A stretch of DNA of 64,000 nucleotides from Syngnathus acus (GCF_901709675.1 NC_051087.1:11579384-11643383), one strand, 5' to 3'. Shown: positions 1-11,042, numbered from the stretch's first letter. Program-made: numbers and translations. Notes: generated by a model from the letters alone, not told the origin.

Positions 1-783
1 ATCCGCACTCACACCTCGTGGCAATTTGGAGTGTTCAATCGGCCTACCATGCTAGTTTTTGGGATGTGGGAGGAAAGCGGAGTGCCCGGAGAAAACCCAC
101 GCGGGCAGAGGGAGAACATGCAAACTCCACACAGGGAGGGCCGGAGGTGTCACATGCGGAATAGAGCATGGTGACCAAATGCAGCTTGGACCAAGGTTTA
201 TTGAGGGAAAAGGGTGGCGGGAGAGAGGATGAGGGGAACAAACAAGCATGGTAGGACTAACCGGCAGGAACTAAAAGGACAGGCAAACCGGGAGGACAAT
301 AGGACGGGCTAACAGGCAGCGCGCTAACATATACGGGCTATCAGAGACTTAACAGAGGCAGATTGACTGAACAACAGAGGGGACAGACTAACATAGGCTT
401 AACAGAATAACAGAGGGGACAGTGGTTTAACAGATCAGGCTAGCAGACCAACAGAGGCTTAACAGAATAACAGCAGGGACAGACTAACAGAGCTGACTGT
501 CAGGGGTAGCAACAGAGCGATCCGACAGGGAGTGACGCACAGACAGGATTTAAATAAAAGACTGGTAACGAGAGGCAGGTAACGGCGATTACAGTGATTA
601 CAGGTAGGACAGGCAGGGAGGGGCGAGTGCACAGATGCAGGACAGAGACGCGAACGGAAACTATGACAACACTGACACACAAGGAAACGACGAGGAGTGG
701 ACACAAGACATGACAGGAGGTGGTGTTAAACCCGCACCCTCCTAACTGAGGCGGACGTGCTACCCAATGCCCCACTGTGCCGC
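1..783 (-). repeat. tRNA-headed SINE copy, interrupted by a solo LTR
   Basis: On the minus strand this is the teleost SINE whose complete copy lies at 13298-13661. Bases 1-147 hold the central body, with the recognisable stretch around the CCCAAAAA and GGAGTTTGCATG motifs. Bases 721-783 hold the tRNA-like head, ending in GCCGC at the start of the element. The two parts were contiguous before an LTR inserted at 148-715. The tail end lies beyond the window edge. The copy is non-coding, and open frames across it have no meaning. Confidence 0.85.
148..715 (-). mobile_element. Solo LTR, family A copy 1, inserted in a SINE
   Basis: The 568-bp element has perfect 5-bp terminal inverted repeats (TGTCA...TGACA) and a 5-bp target duplication GGAGG at 143-147 and 716-720, as expected for integrase-mediated LTR insertion. 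Read on the minus strand, an AATAAA signal (197-202) lies about 50 bases before the 3' end. The copy at 4655-5273 has the same spacing and similar sequence at both ends and in the body. There is no internal retroviral coding sequence, so this is a solo LTR left by LTR-LTR recombination. The superfamily (Gypsy or ERV-like) cannot be decided without internal sequence. Confidence 0.85.
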
Positions 784-892
784 AATTATTAAACTTTTAA
801 TTAATCTTGCAGCATTACATCATGAATTTTATCCACGTTGCTTTCTTTCACGGCTCGTCACTTTGCAGAACTAATTGGTAAAGACAGAGTTG

Positions 893-896
<4 letters not shown>

Positions 897-930
<34 letters not shown>
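897..930. repeat. (TA)n microsatellite
   Basis: Uninterrupted TA dinucleotide run of about 17 units. Confidence 0.97.
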
Positions 931-933
<3 letters not shown>

Positions 934-1464
934 TATGCCTGATGAACCAGAAACTGTGTCTACACAAAAACACTCAAGGGCAACAAGGAGGCAGAAGAGC
1001 ACCAACAAACTACTATGAAATTATATAGTGTGGGGGTTACTTAAAAAAAAAGTTCTCAGCATCTCAGAAAAACCCATTAGTGATTTAAAAGCAAGCAGCT
1101 ACGGTTCAACTTTGACTTTGCCTACTTTCTTTAGTTTTCATTTCAAATATTTTTTCTCTTCAAAAGTGACATTGTTATCCAAAATATGACACATTTATGC
1201 TGTTCCACAAAGAGAGACATGATGTACTGTTTTCGATTTAAGTAACATGATAAATGAAAGAATATGACATTTCGGAGGGCAGGCTCACTCCTGTATTATT
1301 CTAAGAATAAAAATGTTTAGTCATGAAAACATGTGTATCATGAAATTTGTTTTTTGCATCACATTGGTGAACACAAGAACCATTCTTTTTGTCCCTCTGA
1401 AGAAAGCCACTGTGGCTGAAAGACATTGTGAGATGGGTGTTTTTGTCAATTTTTTGTCATGCTA
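931..1464. other. Intergenic stretch, no gene seen
   Basis: AT-rich DNA with no convincing open frame, RNA gene or complete repeat. It lies between a microsatellite and the 3' end of a LINE fragment. Confidence 0.6.
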
Positions 1465-2790
1465 TTTTTATTCATTTTTTATTTAACCTTTATTTAACTA
1501 GGCAAACCATTAAGAACAAGTTCTTATTTACAACTGTGGCCTGACCCAAAGAACAATGGTTCTTTGAGGGGGGTGGGGGACAGGGTGCTAAAACATAAAT
1601 AAATAAATAAATAAAACAAGGTAATATACATACTACACAATAAAAAAAAAAAAAAAAATAAATAAAAAAAAAACAGTTAAAACTATATAATATGACAACA
1701 TGCTTAAACCAACAGCTGCAAGAGTCAGTTAAAACTTGTTGCAATTTATGTTTGAAAACTGTGAATGATGTGATGAGTTTAAGGGTATTTTGTATAGTAT
1801 TCCAATCATAGGCTGCAGAGAAGTGGAAAAAGTTGCAACCAAAAACTGCGGGCTTTGGGGATGGTGAATTTGATAAGATTACTGGAGCTTAGATTGAGGG
1901 AACAATGATGATGGTACAGAAGGGAGGAACGATAAGGAGGTGACATACCGAGTATGGATTTGTTAATGAGGTGAAACCAATGGTGGAGTCGTCGGTGCGG
2001 AGCGATGTCCAGTCAATTCATTTATACAGGTCACAGTGGTGAGTAGAGAAGTGCGCACCTGTGGTGAAGCGGATGGCGGAGTGGTGAAGAGGGTCCAGCT
2101 TACTGAGAGTGGAATGGGATGCCATCCTATAGATAGTGTCGCCATAATACAAAATTGGCAGGATGGTCATTTTGACAAGAGAGTGTCAAGCTGCACGGGT
2201 GAAGGAGGCCTTATTGCGATAGAGGAAGCTAAGACGAGATTTGACTATTGTATGTGTTTTATGTGGGTAGTGAAGGAGAGGGATGAGTCCAACCATAGGC
2301 CAAGGTATTTGTAACAATCAACAAACTCGAGTTCAATGCCATCTGCGCAAAAGATTTTAGGGGCAGTGGTGGGAGCACGAGACCGGTTAAAAATGAGGCA
2401 TTTTTTTTCTTAGTATTGAGAAAGAGAAGGAGATGATGGAAATATTGTTCAACGGAGGTGAAACTAAGTTGTAATGAGGATGTTGCAGAATGGAGAGAAG
2501 GGCCTTCAGAGTATAGGATACTGTCATCAGCGTAAAGGTGGATCTTTGAACTGCCAGCATACTTGACTACATCTTTGATGTAATTAGAAAACAGCGTCGG
2601 GCCTAACATCGAGTCTTGAGGCACCCCTTTGGAGATGGTGAGAGGGTCAGAAAGAATGTTTTCCGATTTAACTTGCTGGACTCGATTGTTTCGGTAGCTG
2701 GCAAACCAATTATATGTGTGTGATGACAAGCCAATACTAGAGAGCCTCTGCAGGAGGATGGAATGGATGACGGAATCGATATGCGATATC
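1465..2790 (-). pseudogene. 5'-truncated LINE fragment with dead reverse transcriptase
   Basis: Minus-strand non-LTR retrotransposon remnant. The upstream part (about 2783-2260) still reads as reverse transcriptase. It has the family motif GVPQDSMLGPTLF near 2627-2589 (usual form GVPQGS.LGP.LF) and the catalytic YADD near 2534-2523. Downstream, a second frame (about 2145-1963) resembles the C-terminal region of fish L2/Rex-like elements, so the reading frame has shifted. The 3' end is the familiar fish LINE terminus with a TAAATAAAGG motif and an A/T-rich tail near 1465-1500. Endonuclease and N-terminal regions are absent. It is not a host gene. The exact clade (L2, Rex1 or jockey-like) is uncertain. 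Confidence 0.85.
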
Positions 2791-3781
2791 AAATGCATTT
2801 TAACTTTATTTTCTCAATTTTACAAAGACACTGGCGAGTAGTTTGTGAGGCCAAAAGAAAAAGAAAATAAGATGTCTAGAAGTTCCAAGCAGCCCTTGGT
2901 GTTGTGTTGATATTGTAAGAGTTATAGACAGGCGTCACATGACAATAAAACTAGACACAGAACCAGCATCAAAGCAGGTCAGAGGAATCCAAGCTTGGAA
3001 ACACTATCAAAGTCCTCAAAACACAGAGGGGAGTCAATTGTTCCAGTGGCAACAAAGATGCAGACACACTGTATGCGCGAACAACAAGCCTGTGCATGTC
3101 AGATAATTGTGTTTCTTTTTGAATGTTTGAACATCTGTGAATCTGCAGGTCAGACACTACATATTCCACAGGCATGTGAGTAAATGTAAAATTTTGGCGG
3201 GTTGTGTACTGTTGGTGAAGCAAATACATCACTGCTCCCCTTTCTCCAGTATACAGACGAATCATTGGCAGCCTTTTAGTCCAAGCAGAGACTGACACAG
3301 ATGGTCAAAAGTGGAAGACTAAGAATTCTTTCAAGCTCCAAGGCCCCCTCTGCATGCGGAAATGTTCTCTGCACGTAGAAAGATCACCTGGTGCTAATCC
3401 TTTCTCACCAATCAATCAATATGATATAATGTCAATACTCAAGCTGTTGGTGTAATGTCGTAATAGGGATATACGACCTTTGGGCGGTTGGTGAGCGTAT
3501 ATGGGCCAGGTGTGTCCCAGCACACGTCAGAACGAGTCAGCTGAGTTGGTTAGTGATGGCACGGCTGTCAGAGCAGCTGAAATGATTCAAAACGTACAAT
3601 ATGTTGTTTCACATTCGTAGAGTGCTAGATTTACTTTACTAGAGCATTTGGAGTGCTGCAGAGAAAAGGCTATGAGTCATTTTACAACTTCTTTTTTTAA
3701 GCGTCTCTTCGCCCAAAGTGCATACATACATTCTATGAAGGTGCGTAAGTGACACAGTGAAACTAAATGTATATTGTGCAT
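2791..3781. other. Intergenic stretch, no gene seen
   Basis: No open frame has recognisable content. Short frames here overlap on both strands and show no codon or motif signal. No complete mobile element could be delimited. Confidence 0.55.
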
Positions 3782-3842
3782 TACTACTACTACTACTACT
3801 ACTACATCTACTCCTACTACATCTCCTACTATTACTACTACA
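3782..3842. repeat. Imperfect (TAC)n microsatellite
   Basis: Run of TAC/CTA triplets with a few substitutions. The Y-rich and L-rich peptides predicted across it are translations of this repeat. Confidence 0.95.
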
Positions 3843-4189
3843 AAAAATGTGGCATTTTGCAAACATTTATAAACACCAGTCGGACCTCCTGTACTTCCAA
3901 CCAAATCTATATAATAAAAAAAAAAGACCCAAAGAGAATATATTCTAATGGATTTACCATATCAAAATACTAGAATAAGGTGGCACTGGTTAGCACGTCT
4001 GCTTCACAGTTCAAAGGTACAGGATTCGATTCCGGCTTCGGCCTTCTTGTGTGGAGTTTGCATGTTCTCCCCAAGCCTGTGTGGGAATGTTATCCCACAT
4101 TCCCCCCAAAAAAACATGCTTAGTAGGCCGATTGACCGCTCCAAATTGTCCATAGGTGTGATTGTAGGTTCGTTTATGTGTACCCCACC

Positions 4190-4622
4190 TGTTAGAGTGG
4201 TGCTCACTCTAACTTATTTGCAAGAACCACACGGGAGACAGTATGCCCTTTGACCACTTGCAAATGGAGAAATCGTTTGTTACTATGCATAGAACGATGT
4301 TCGAACGAAGTCTGCCTTTGGTCTTTTGCAAGAGCATATTTATTGAGAACAAGCAGGGTGGGGGTGACAGGTTTGGTGAAACCCCCGGCATCTGGGGGAA
4401 ACAGAGCAGGGGGTGTTATACGATGTTGTGTAAACAGAAACTAGTGGAGCATTTTAGATGACTAACTAAGCAAGAATGTTTCCACACCATTTGGAAAGTT
4501 TCAATAACTGAATGGTTAAACTTTCCAGAGTCAAGGAAAGGTGAAAGGTTTAAACAAAGTTTATAATTCTAGTCTACATTCCAACATAATCATACGATCA
4601 AAATAACCTATCAACCCTAACA
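4190..4622 (-). mobile_element. Solo LTR, family B, inserted in the SINE
   Basis: The 433-bp element has 6-bp terminal inverted repeats TGTTAG...CTAACA and a 5-bp target duplication CCACC at 4185-4189 and 4623-4627. An AATAAA on the minus strand (4344-4339) sets the likely orientation, with about 150 bases of R-U5 after it. The 4190-4210 end forms a short palindrome (TTAGAGTG...CACTCTAA). It does not resemble family A at 148-715 and 4655-5273 in length or terminal bases. No internal coding region is present. Confidence 0.8.
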
Positions 4623-4654
4623 CCACCTACTGCCCAAAAGACTGCTGGGATAGG

Positions 4655-5273
4655 TATCACATCTCCGCTCTTCATTGGCGCTGATCGCCACGGGTAGTGG
4701 AGCTTATCCACGCCTTCTCCTCCGAGCCTCGTGTGTCAGTGTTTGTTGTCATGGTTTTCATTGCCGTCTCTGTCCCACGTCTGTGCACTCCCTGTCGGAT
4801 CGTCCTGTTTTCCTGTTTGTTGTTCTGTTTGTTCCTGCCTGATAGTCCCTGCCTATTTACCAATCCTGTTAGTCCCTTCCTGTTAGTCCCTACCTGTTAG
4901 TCATGCCTGTTTGTCCTGTTTGTTCCTGCCTGTTAATACCCGCCTGTTTGTCCCGTTCGTCACAGCCTCAGCGTAATCACGGTCACCTGCCCCTTGTTAC
5001 CCGTGTGCTATTCAAGCCCTGCCTGCGTGTTACTCCCTGTCGAATCGTCCTGTTCACCCTGTTTGCCTCCCTGATAGTCCCTGCCTGTCCCTGTCCGTTT
5101 ACCCCGTTTATCCAATGTTCTCCTTTCATTCCGTCTGCGTCTTTCCATGTCTGGCTCCCGTCCGTTTCTGCTGCCGGTTTGCTCCCCTCATCATGTCCTT
5201 CACCACCCTTTTCCCTTCAATAAACCCTGGTCCAAGCTGCATTTGGTCGCCCTGCTCCATTCCGCACGTGACA
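4655..5273 (+). mobile_element. Solo LTR, family A copy 2, inserted in the same SINE
   Basis: The 619-bp element is flanked by a 5-bp target duplication ATAGG (4650-4654 and 5274-5278). Termini are TATCA...TGACA, the first reading as TGTCA with one substitution. AATAAA lies at 5219-5224, 49 bases before the end, exactly as in the copy at 148-715, and the last 50 bases are nearly the same in both. The interior carries short imperfect repeats of a CCTGTTAGTCCCTG-like unit (about 4800-4960). Predicted peptides of up to about 100 residues here are not recognisable proteins. Confidence 0.85.
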
Positions 5274-5316
5274 ATAGGCTCCGGCACCCCCCCTCACACT
5301 TGTGAGGATGAGCGGT

Positions 5317-5840
5317 AGGTCTGAGGTACTTGTATTCACTAACCACTACAGCTTCCATTTTGTATTGTGTGGCCAGCTGCTCCAAACAGCTCCTTCAGCC
5401 TGTTGAAGAGTTTCGCCACCACCACCATCTCTCAGGTTTCCTCATATTTAAAACCAGGTGGGAGTGATCACAGCACATTGATAGAAGTGTTTCATTAATA
5501 CTTGACCAGATGAGACGTCTCGATGGGTGGTCCTGCTGTTATTGTTGTAGAAGATGAAGAGCAGCGGTGGGGTAAGGACACAACCATGGAGGGAGCCAGT
5601 AGAGGAGAAGGTTAGGTTGATGAATTCTCAAAGTCTATGATTCACAGTACTGTATTAGCTTGTAATTGAGGTAAAAAAAAGGGTAAAGGTTTCTCTGTCA
5701 GGATGGTTTTCTGGAGCGTGTTGAAAGCAGAAGAGAGGTCTGCAAATAGCAGGCTGGCTGTAGGGATTTGCTTGTACACTGTGTTCATGTTAGACCCTAT
5801 TGTATCATCAAAATGTCCTGTGCCTTTTTGGTAGCCAAAC
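5317..5840 (-). pseudogene. Degenerate LINE reverse-transcriptase fragment
   Basis: On the minus strand short stretches read as reverse transcriptase. One is a [15 protein letters not shown]-like segment near 5836-5790 (family form FAYRxGRGxEDA). The next is LLFADLSSAFNTLQ near 5752-5711, which matches the RT motif A region (LLFIDFSSAFNT). A VSEYKYL segment follows near 5345-5325, as in the post-RT region of fish LINEs. Stops and frameshifts separate these pieces. The fragment abuts the end of the SINE at 5316. Confidence 0.65.
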
Positions 5841-5932
5841 TAAAAAGTGGCCGTTCAGTAGCTCTGTCGATGTGATGATGTGTATTTCATCACGAGGGAG
5901 GAAAGAGCTGTGGCTAACTTACAATTTGAGTC

Positions 5933-6313
5933 CATCCATCCATCCAGCCATCCATCCATCCATCCATCCATCCATCCATCCATCCATCCATCCATCCATC
6001 CATCCATCCATCCATCCATCCATCCATCCATCTATACCGCTTGTCCCCAAGGGGGTCGCCAGCGTGCTGGAGCATATCCAAGCAGTCATCGGGCAGGGCA
6101 CACAGAGATGAACAACCATCCGCATTTGCACTCACACCTGGGGGCAATTTGGAGTGCTCAATTGGCCATGTTTTTGGGATGTGGGAGGAAACAGGAGTGC
6201 CCGGAGAAAACCCACGCGGGCACGCGGAGAACATGCAAACGCCACACAGGGAGGGCCGGAGGTGCAATCGAACCCGAACCCTTCTAACTATGAGGCCAGT
6301 GCGCCACTGTGCC
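5933..6313 (-). repeat. SINE copy with expanded (CATC)n tail
   Basis: Minus-strand copy of the tRNA-headed SINE. The body runs from 6313 to about 6031, and the 3' tail has expanded to about 98 bases of (CATC)n at 5933-6030. A possible target duplication TGAGTC flanks it (5927-5932 and 6314-6319). The Ser/His/Pro and Trp/Met/Asp/Gly peptides predicted here are translations of the tail. Confidence 0.9.
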
Positions 6314-6319
6314 TGAGTC

Positions 6320-6989
6320 AATATTGATATAAGTAACTTTGTCAATATTGCTGCATTTAGGTGATTGCATATAAGCTTCTAATTACTATTAAATTTAAGT
6401 GTGAGTTTAATGTGACCAACTTTTTTTTAGCTGTGCATACAATCCACTTCAGAGAGCCTAATGCTAATGTATCAATGTTAAATATCTTCATTATTATACA
6501 TATACGTACTTGTGGAAGGATGCACACAACAACACACTTTAAACTGGTCATGTGCAAGCACCTCATAATGCTGTGGCAAGGCAGGGTTAAAGGTTCTGGG
6601 GGCGGGGTGGATGAACCTTGGATGTGGGCAAGTGAGGAGAAAGAACAAATTAAAAAGGAGGAAGAAAAAGGAGACAAGATACTAGAAGAGACAGATGGGA
6701 TAGCGGTAAAGACTGAAGCACTTAAGGATGAGAGCAAAGGAGCGATTGTGAGAGGCGGTGGAAAAGGGACCCTAAATTGACTGCTACGTGTCACATGGAA
6801 ACAGTCTCTAATTGGCCAATCAGTCCGTACCAGTTTGAGACTATTTACTCTGACACTACTCTAGCACCTGTACCCCAGCAACAGGCACACACGCAATTCT
6901 TCAAATATAACACCTGCCACCGTTAACATGTCTTCATTTTCTCCCTCTCTTTTGGCATACAATTAGGGAGAAATTTTACAGCAGGGAGC

Positions 6990-6990
<1 letters not shown>
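6320..6990. other. Intergenic stretch, no gene seen
   Basis: Open frames of about 140 residues exist on both strands at 6357-6794 but overlap as mirror frames. Their compositions are Lys/Glu-rich on plus and Ser/Leu-rich on minus, with no domain. I do not regard either as a gene. Confidence 0.5.

Positions 6991-7064
<74 letters not shown>
6991..7064. repeat. (GA)n microsatellite
   Basis: Pure GA run of about 37 units that abuts the target site of the MITE at 7074. Confidence 0.97.
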
Positions 7065-7067
<3 letters not shown>

Positions 7068-7073
7068 CTAAAG

Positions 7074-7413
7074 CAGGGTTTTCAACTGGTTTTGTCCAAA
7101 GAACCACCAGTATAACCGAGACGCAACTCGGGGACCAGTGAATATTATTTTATTTTGCACCGAAAAAGGATAGACCTATACAGGCTATTTATTTGCATCT
7201 GTATGTTTATTTTGGGAATCTCAGCTACATTTGACATCATTTGGATTGGGTAAATGATTGACAAAATTAGCTGGAAAATAAATCAAGTCTAAATAATGAA
7301 TACATTTTATTTTTAAAAATGTTACAATTAGTTTCCATTTCCAATTTTGCGGACCACTTGTAATATCGCCATGGATCACTAGAGGGCCGCGGACCACCGG
7401 TTGACAATCCCAG
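7074..7413. mobile_element. hAT-type non-autonomous transposon (MITE)
   Basis: The 340-bp element has imperfect terminal inverted repeats CAGGGTTTTCAACTGGT and its partner CTGGGATTGTCAACCGGT. An exact 8-bp target duplication TTCTAAAG lies at 7066-7073 and 7414-7421. The 8-bp duplication and CAGGG termini are diagnostic of the hAT superfamily. No transposase frame is present, so it must have been moved in trans. Confidence 0.85.
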
Positions 7414-7421
7414 TTCTAAAG

Positions 7422-8822
7422 GAAACAGAAAAGTAAACCGTCAGCTACAGTCCAACAGTGATGCATTCTTTTTAGTGATACTGTATTACAAAATTATTAC
7501 ATATTGTTGTTTGTGTCATAATATAAAAACTCAAATGGCTCATACATTGGGCTAATAAGCAATTAACATTATTCAGTCAGGTGTCACATGCAAATAATTT
7601 ATTCAACAAACAGCACAAGAGTAAATAAATGGTCGAGCACAGTGATTCGAGAACTCATGGGCTTTCTGTAGTGCAACACAAAATAATCACTGCCTTAAGT
7701 CTGATTTGGATGGCAAGATTTTAAAATTATCGTCCGACTGTGAAAGACCCCACAAGTAAAAAAGAATCACAGTTTTGAAGGTACTGTGTGTGGTGTGCAG
7801 CCACATGAGAAGAGCAACACATTACACATGGACATTCCCACATTGGACAGGAAATCTCACAAAACCTCCCAAGAGTAAACGTGACTTCAGACTCAACAAA
7901 CATGGCGGACAAAGAAGCAAGCGTTTGTTTTTTAGCAGAAAAAAATGAAAAGGCCAAAGGGGTGGATACGGCGCGAGCACAGATTTTCTGTCGCGCCATG
8001 ACTTCTTTTGATTTTGAATTGCCCATCGTACTTCCTCGTCATCTCGCTTTCGATTGGCTGCATGTCACTGTCAACTGGGACAGCACGCATAGTGTAAAGT
8101 CGGGCCAAAACAATTCAACATGTTGAATATCCCCGATTTGAGGTCAGACTGAGCAGGCTAGATCAGTCTGAGCGCATCACACGTGGCAGGATTGTCTGAT
8201 AAGATTATCTTTGGAGCCATTATGAGAATGGGGGTTGACCTGAAATTGCCGGGAGTGAAGATTTGGGGCTAAATTTGAGCTAATAATCCTGCCTTGTGAA
8301 CGGTGCTTAAGCGTGCTAACCCAAGTCTGGTTTTTGGGACCTGCTGTCCTGCCTGTTTTAGAGGAGGCCCTCCTCAACATACCTGATCCAAATGATTTGC
8401 TCATCAGCAAGCTGTGTAAAAGCTTGATCACGTGAATCAGCTGTGTGAATGAGGGAAAATCTCTAAAACCGGCCGGACGGCAGCTCTGAGGACCAGACTT
8501 GCAAATGCATGTGCTAGCCACTCGTACACTCGGCCACTTACATATGACGTCAACGTCTTCTGCTACCATCAACTGGCTGAAGAAAAAATTAAAACAGCAT
8601 TTACACTTGTTCATTCATTGTGCAAGATTTCACAAATGACTCAAAGGGTATTATCCGTGCGTAAACTTATTTTGATGTTTTTCCTTTTTTTTCTTCTTCA
8701 TTTTGCTAGTTTTCTTGTATTCATAAAGCAACTTGAGGCTGTCATGGTATTATATATATATACGATATTTCAACAGAGACAGCACAAAATCCTGTAGCAT
8801 TCTTTTCATCTTCAACTATACA
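7422..8822. other. Intergenic stretch with an unrecognised short frame and a repeat fragment
   Basis: A 74-codon frame starts at an ATG at 7902 in a good initiation context (MADKEASVCF...) and ends at 8126. I do not recognise it and see no splice or domain support. Bases about 8330-8475 resemble part of a widespread fish transposon whose ends read CAGGGGTGTCAAACTC; both ends are missing here. Nothing else is identifiable. Confidence 0.4.
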
Positions 8823-9419
8823 TAATTGTTGGAGCCAATTTAGTTTCCTTGGCTTAAATTCTTATTTTTGTTTAAGATTTGCTGGCCTTGGGCCATGGAC
8901 TTTTATTTGACAAAGCCTTTGGGCACCTGGTTAGTCACCTGACCAGTCACCTGGTTAGGTAAAGATGGCTGCTCCTACTTGGTAGTCAGTCTCAGCCAGT
9001 CTCAGTTAGACAAAGAAAGAAGAGAGTAGTGATTTCGTTTTTTACCGTTTTTAGTTTTTAGTTTATCAAAGGCCGCTCAAGCTACTTCAAGCTTGTTCCA
9101 AGCTTGTATTTTTTTGGGAAACTTGAAAACTTTGAACTTACGAACTTTAGTTTACTTCTTGGAACCCTTTACGTTGAAACCTTAGTTGGATTACAAACAA
9201 TTTGGATTTGCACCTGTGTGCCACCTGCTTGCCTACCTGCCATTCCCCCTCTCCCCTTCCCTTGCCTGGCCTACCACCCTTGCATGCCTGCCATTGCCTC
9301 CCTCCCTCTGCCTGCATGCCTGCTTGCCTCCTTGCCTCCATTTTGGACATTCTACCTCCATCTTCAAAAGGGTATGAGCAACAGCTGTACACAGTGTTTT
9401 AAAATAAGCGTGTGACAAG
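8823..9419. other. Unclassified 597-bp segment between 9-bp direct repeats
   Basis: The segment lies between two exact copies of AACTATACA (8814-8822 and 9420-9428). It contains duplicated CACCTGGTTAG motifs near 8927-8960 and a pyrimidine-rich CCTGC/CTTGC stretch (9218-9345). It could be an old mobile insertion, but no clear terminal inverted repeats match the direct repeats. Predicted peptides over 9100-9415 look like repeat translations. Confidence 0.3.
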
Positions 9420-9429
9420 AACTATACAA

Positions 9430-11013
9430 CATTTAACCTTTGAGATTTAAACTGAACTAAAACTGACACTCACAATAATAGTTTATCCAAACTGTGCCTT
9501 TTAAAATCAGGAGGTATTCTTATACAAGTGAAGTACATAACTGTTTGATATATATTGGTTATTTGCACAAAGGGCTGAATGTGAATTCCTCGAAGATTGA
9601 GTTCTCATTAAAGAATGATTCAGGATATCTGGATCAATGGTCTCTGGCACGCACAAGAGTATGAATGCAACAAAAGACATAAAATAGGTCTGTGCCCTCT
9701 TACAGTGGTTGAATAATATTTCAAAATACAAAGCATAGTCAGATATGGCACTTTCCTATCTTCTTTCACACACATACACACGCACACAAACACACGCGCG
9801 CACACACATTCAAATCAAAACAATCCCACACACAGGCAGATACTCTAAGGGGGATGAATTACTGAGTGAATGGAATCTGACGTAACCCATTGTGGAAGTG
9901 GGACACAAGGGGGAGACAGGTCATCTGGGAAATAATAGTGCAGTTGCTGGGCCTTTTTGCCGCATCAATAATGTTTTCTTTCTTACCTGGGTATTCTTTT
10001 TTTATCTTATTTCATACTGGATATCCTTCCTTTATGAGGCATGTGCAATACTAGTCAAACTGCAGCGATTAGGAGAATAAAAGTCTAATTTCAAACTGAT
10101 CAAAAATAAAATAAATATCTACGTAGTAATTCCGAACGAGATCCACCAGCAAGCCACAAAGCTCTCCATGTGTGTTTGTGCTGCATGTGTCACATGCAAG
10201 GATTAGCACACTAACAGTCAAGTTTAATTCAACCGGTTTGTGTTGAAGGTCTGACTCAAAATGCGAATTTATCTGTTGTTCTCTGCTCTTTTTCACCTCG
10301 CCTTACTCTTCAAGCTCTGGGCTATTTGAGAAATCACTTGCACAACAACAGCCTAACCTAGCTCCAACCCTGGTCGCCATGGTATTGAAAGACCATTGGA
10401 CTAGTGAATAGGGGGCAGATGAGGAGCATAGGAAATAAAAAAGCAATTTTAAGTGGATCTTTAAAATTCTGAGTTAAGTGTATTATACTTCTTTATCCTT
10501 TGTGTAGTTTGACATTTTAGTGGTATGAACAGTCACTTTTAAACTGTGGGAGAAAAAGTCTTCTTTATTCTCTGTGTGAGATAAATTGAGATAGTGAGTG
10601 TCAGAGAGAAACATTTCTTAAACACGTCAGTCAGGTTTTTCCATGTTGACTCTCACTCTGAAGGCTCAATTTTCATAGACAAAAGAATGCGGACAGGCGT
10701 AAAAACCGCCACATTTTGATTTTAGTGAAGGGGTAAGCACCCTTTTGAGTGTTTGTGCCATGCTGGGTGTTCTAGCGTAATGAGGGTATCTTATTTTGGT
10801 GGAAGAAAAACGACAAATCTTTAGACAAGCTAAAAGGAGGCCTAAGTTGGCATACAGGCGGTGGAACACGGTTTGGATGGATTCGATCGAGGTGCAGGCA
10901 GACAAATTCAGAGCTCTCCAGATGTGTGTGGTGGAAGTTATCATATTTCATTCATAAGTATGACAAGAGCGTGCATCAAACCCTCTGAATCGTAGAAATC
11001 TATTCATTGAATG
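9430..11013. other. Intergenic stretch, no gene seen
   Basis: Mostly unique AT-rich DNA. A short CA/CG-rich run lies at about 9768-9808. No open frame, RNA gene or delimitable repeat stands out. Confidence 0.5.
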
Positions 11014-11042
11014 TATTATTATTATTATTAATATTATTATTG
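11014..11042. repeat. (ATT)n microsatellite, left part
   Basis: ATT triplet run that continues at 11400-11428 on the other side of the SINE at 11043-11399. Confidence 0.9.

Larger units (their letters stand above)
3975..5316 (+). repeat. SINE copy split by two different solo LTRs
   Basis: Plus-strand copy of the same SINE as 13298-13661. The tRNA-like head with a TGGCACTGG box A and GATTCGATTCC box B starts at about 3975, and the body runs to 4189. A 32-base body piece remains at 4623-4654 (CTACTGCCC ... GGGATAGG), and the 3' part resumes at 5274 (ATAGGCTCC...) and fades out near 5316. The gaps are two separate LTR insertions, each with its own 5-bp target duplication. About 60 bases of body seem to have been lost around 4180 between two TGTG motifs, independently of the insertions. 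Confidence 0.85.

Noticed and set aside
2259-2798. 179-codon minus-strand frame taken as a host gene
   Set aside because: It carries LINE reverse-transcriptase motifs (GVPQDSMLGP, YADD), is truncated at the N-terminus, and sits next to a LINE 3' end.
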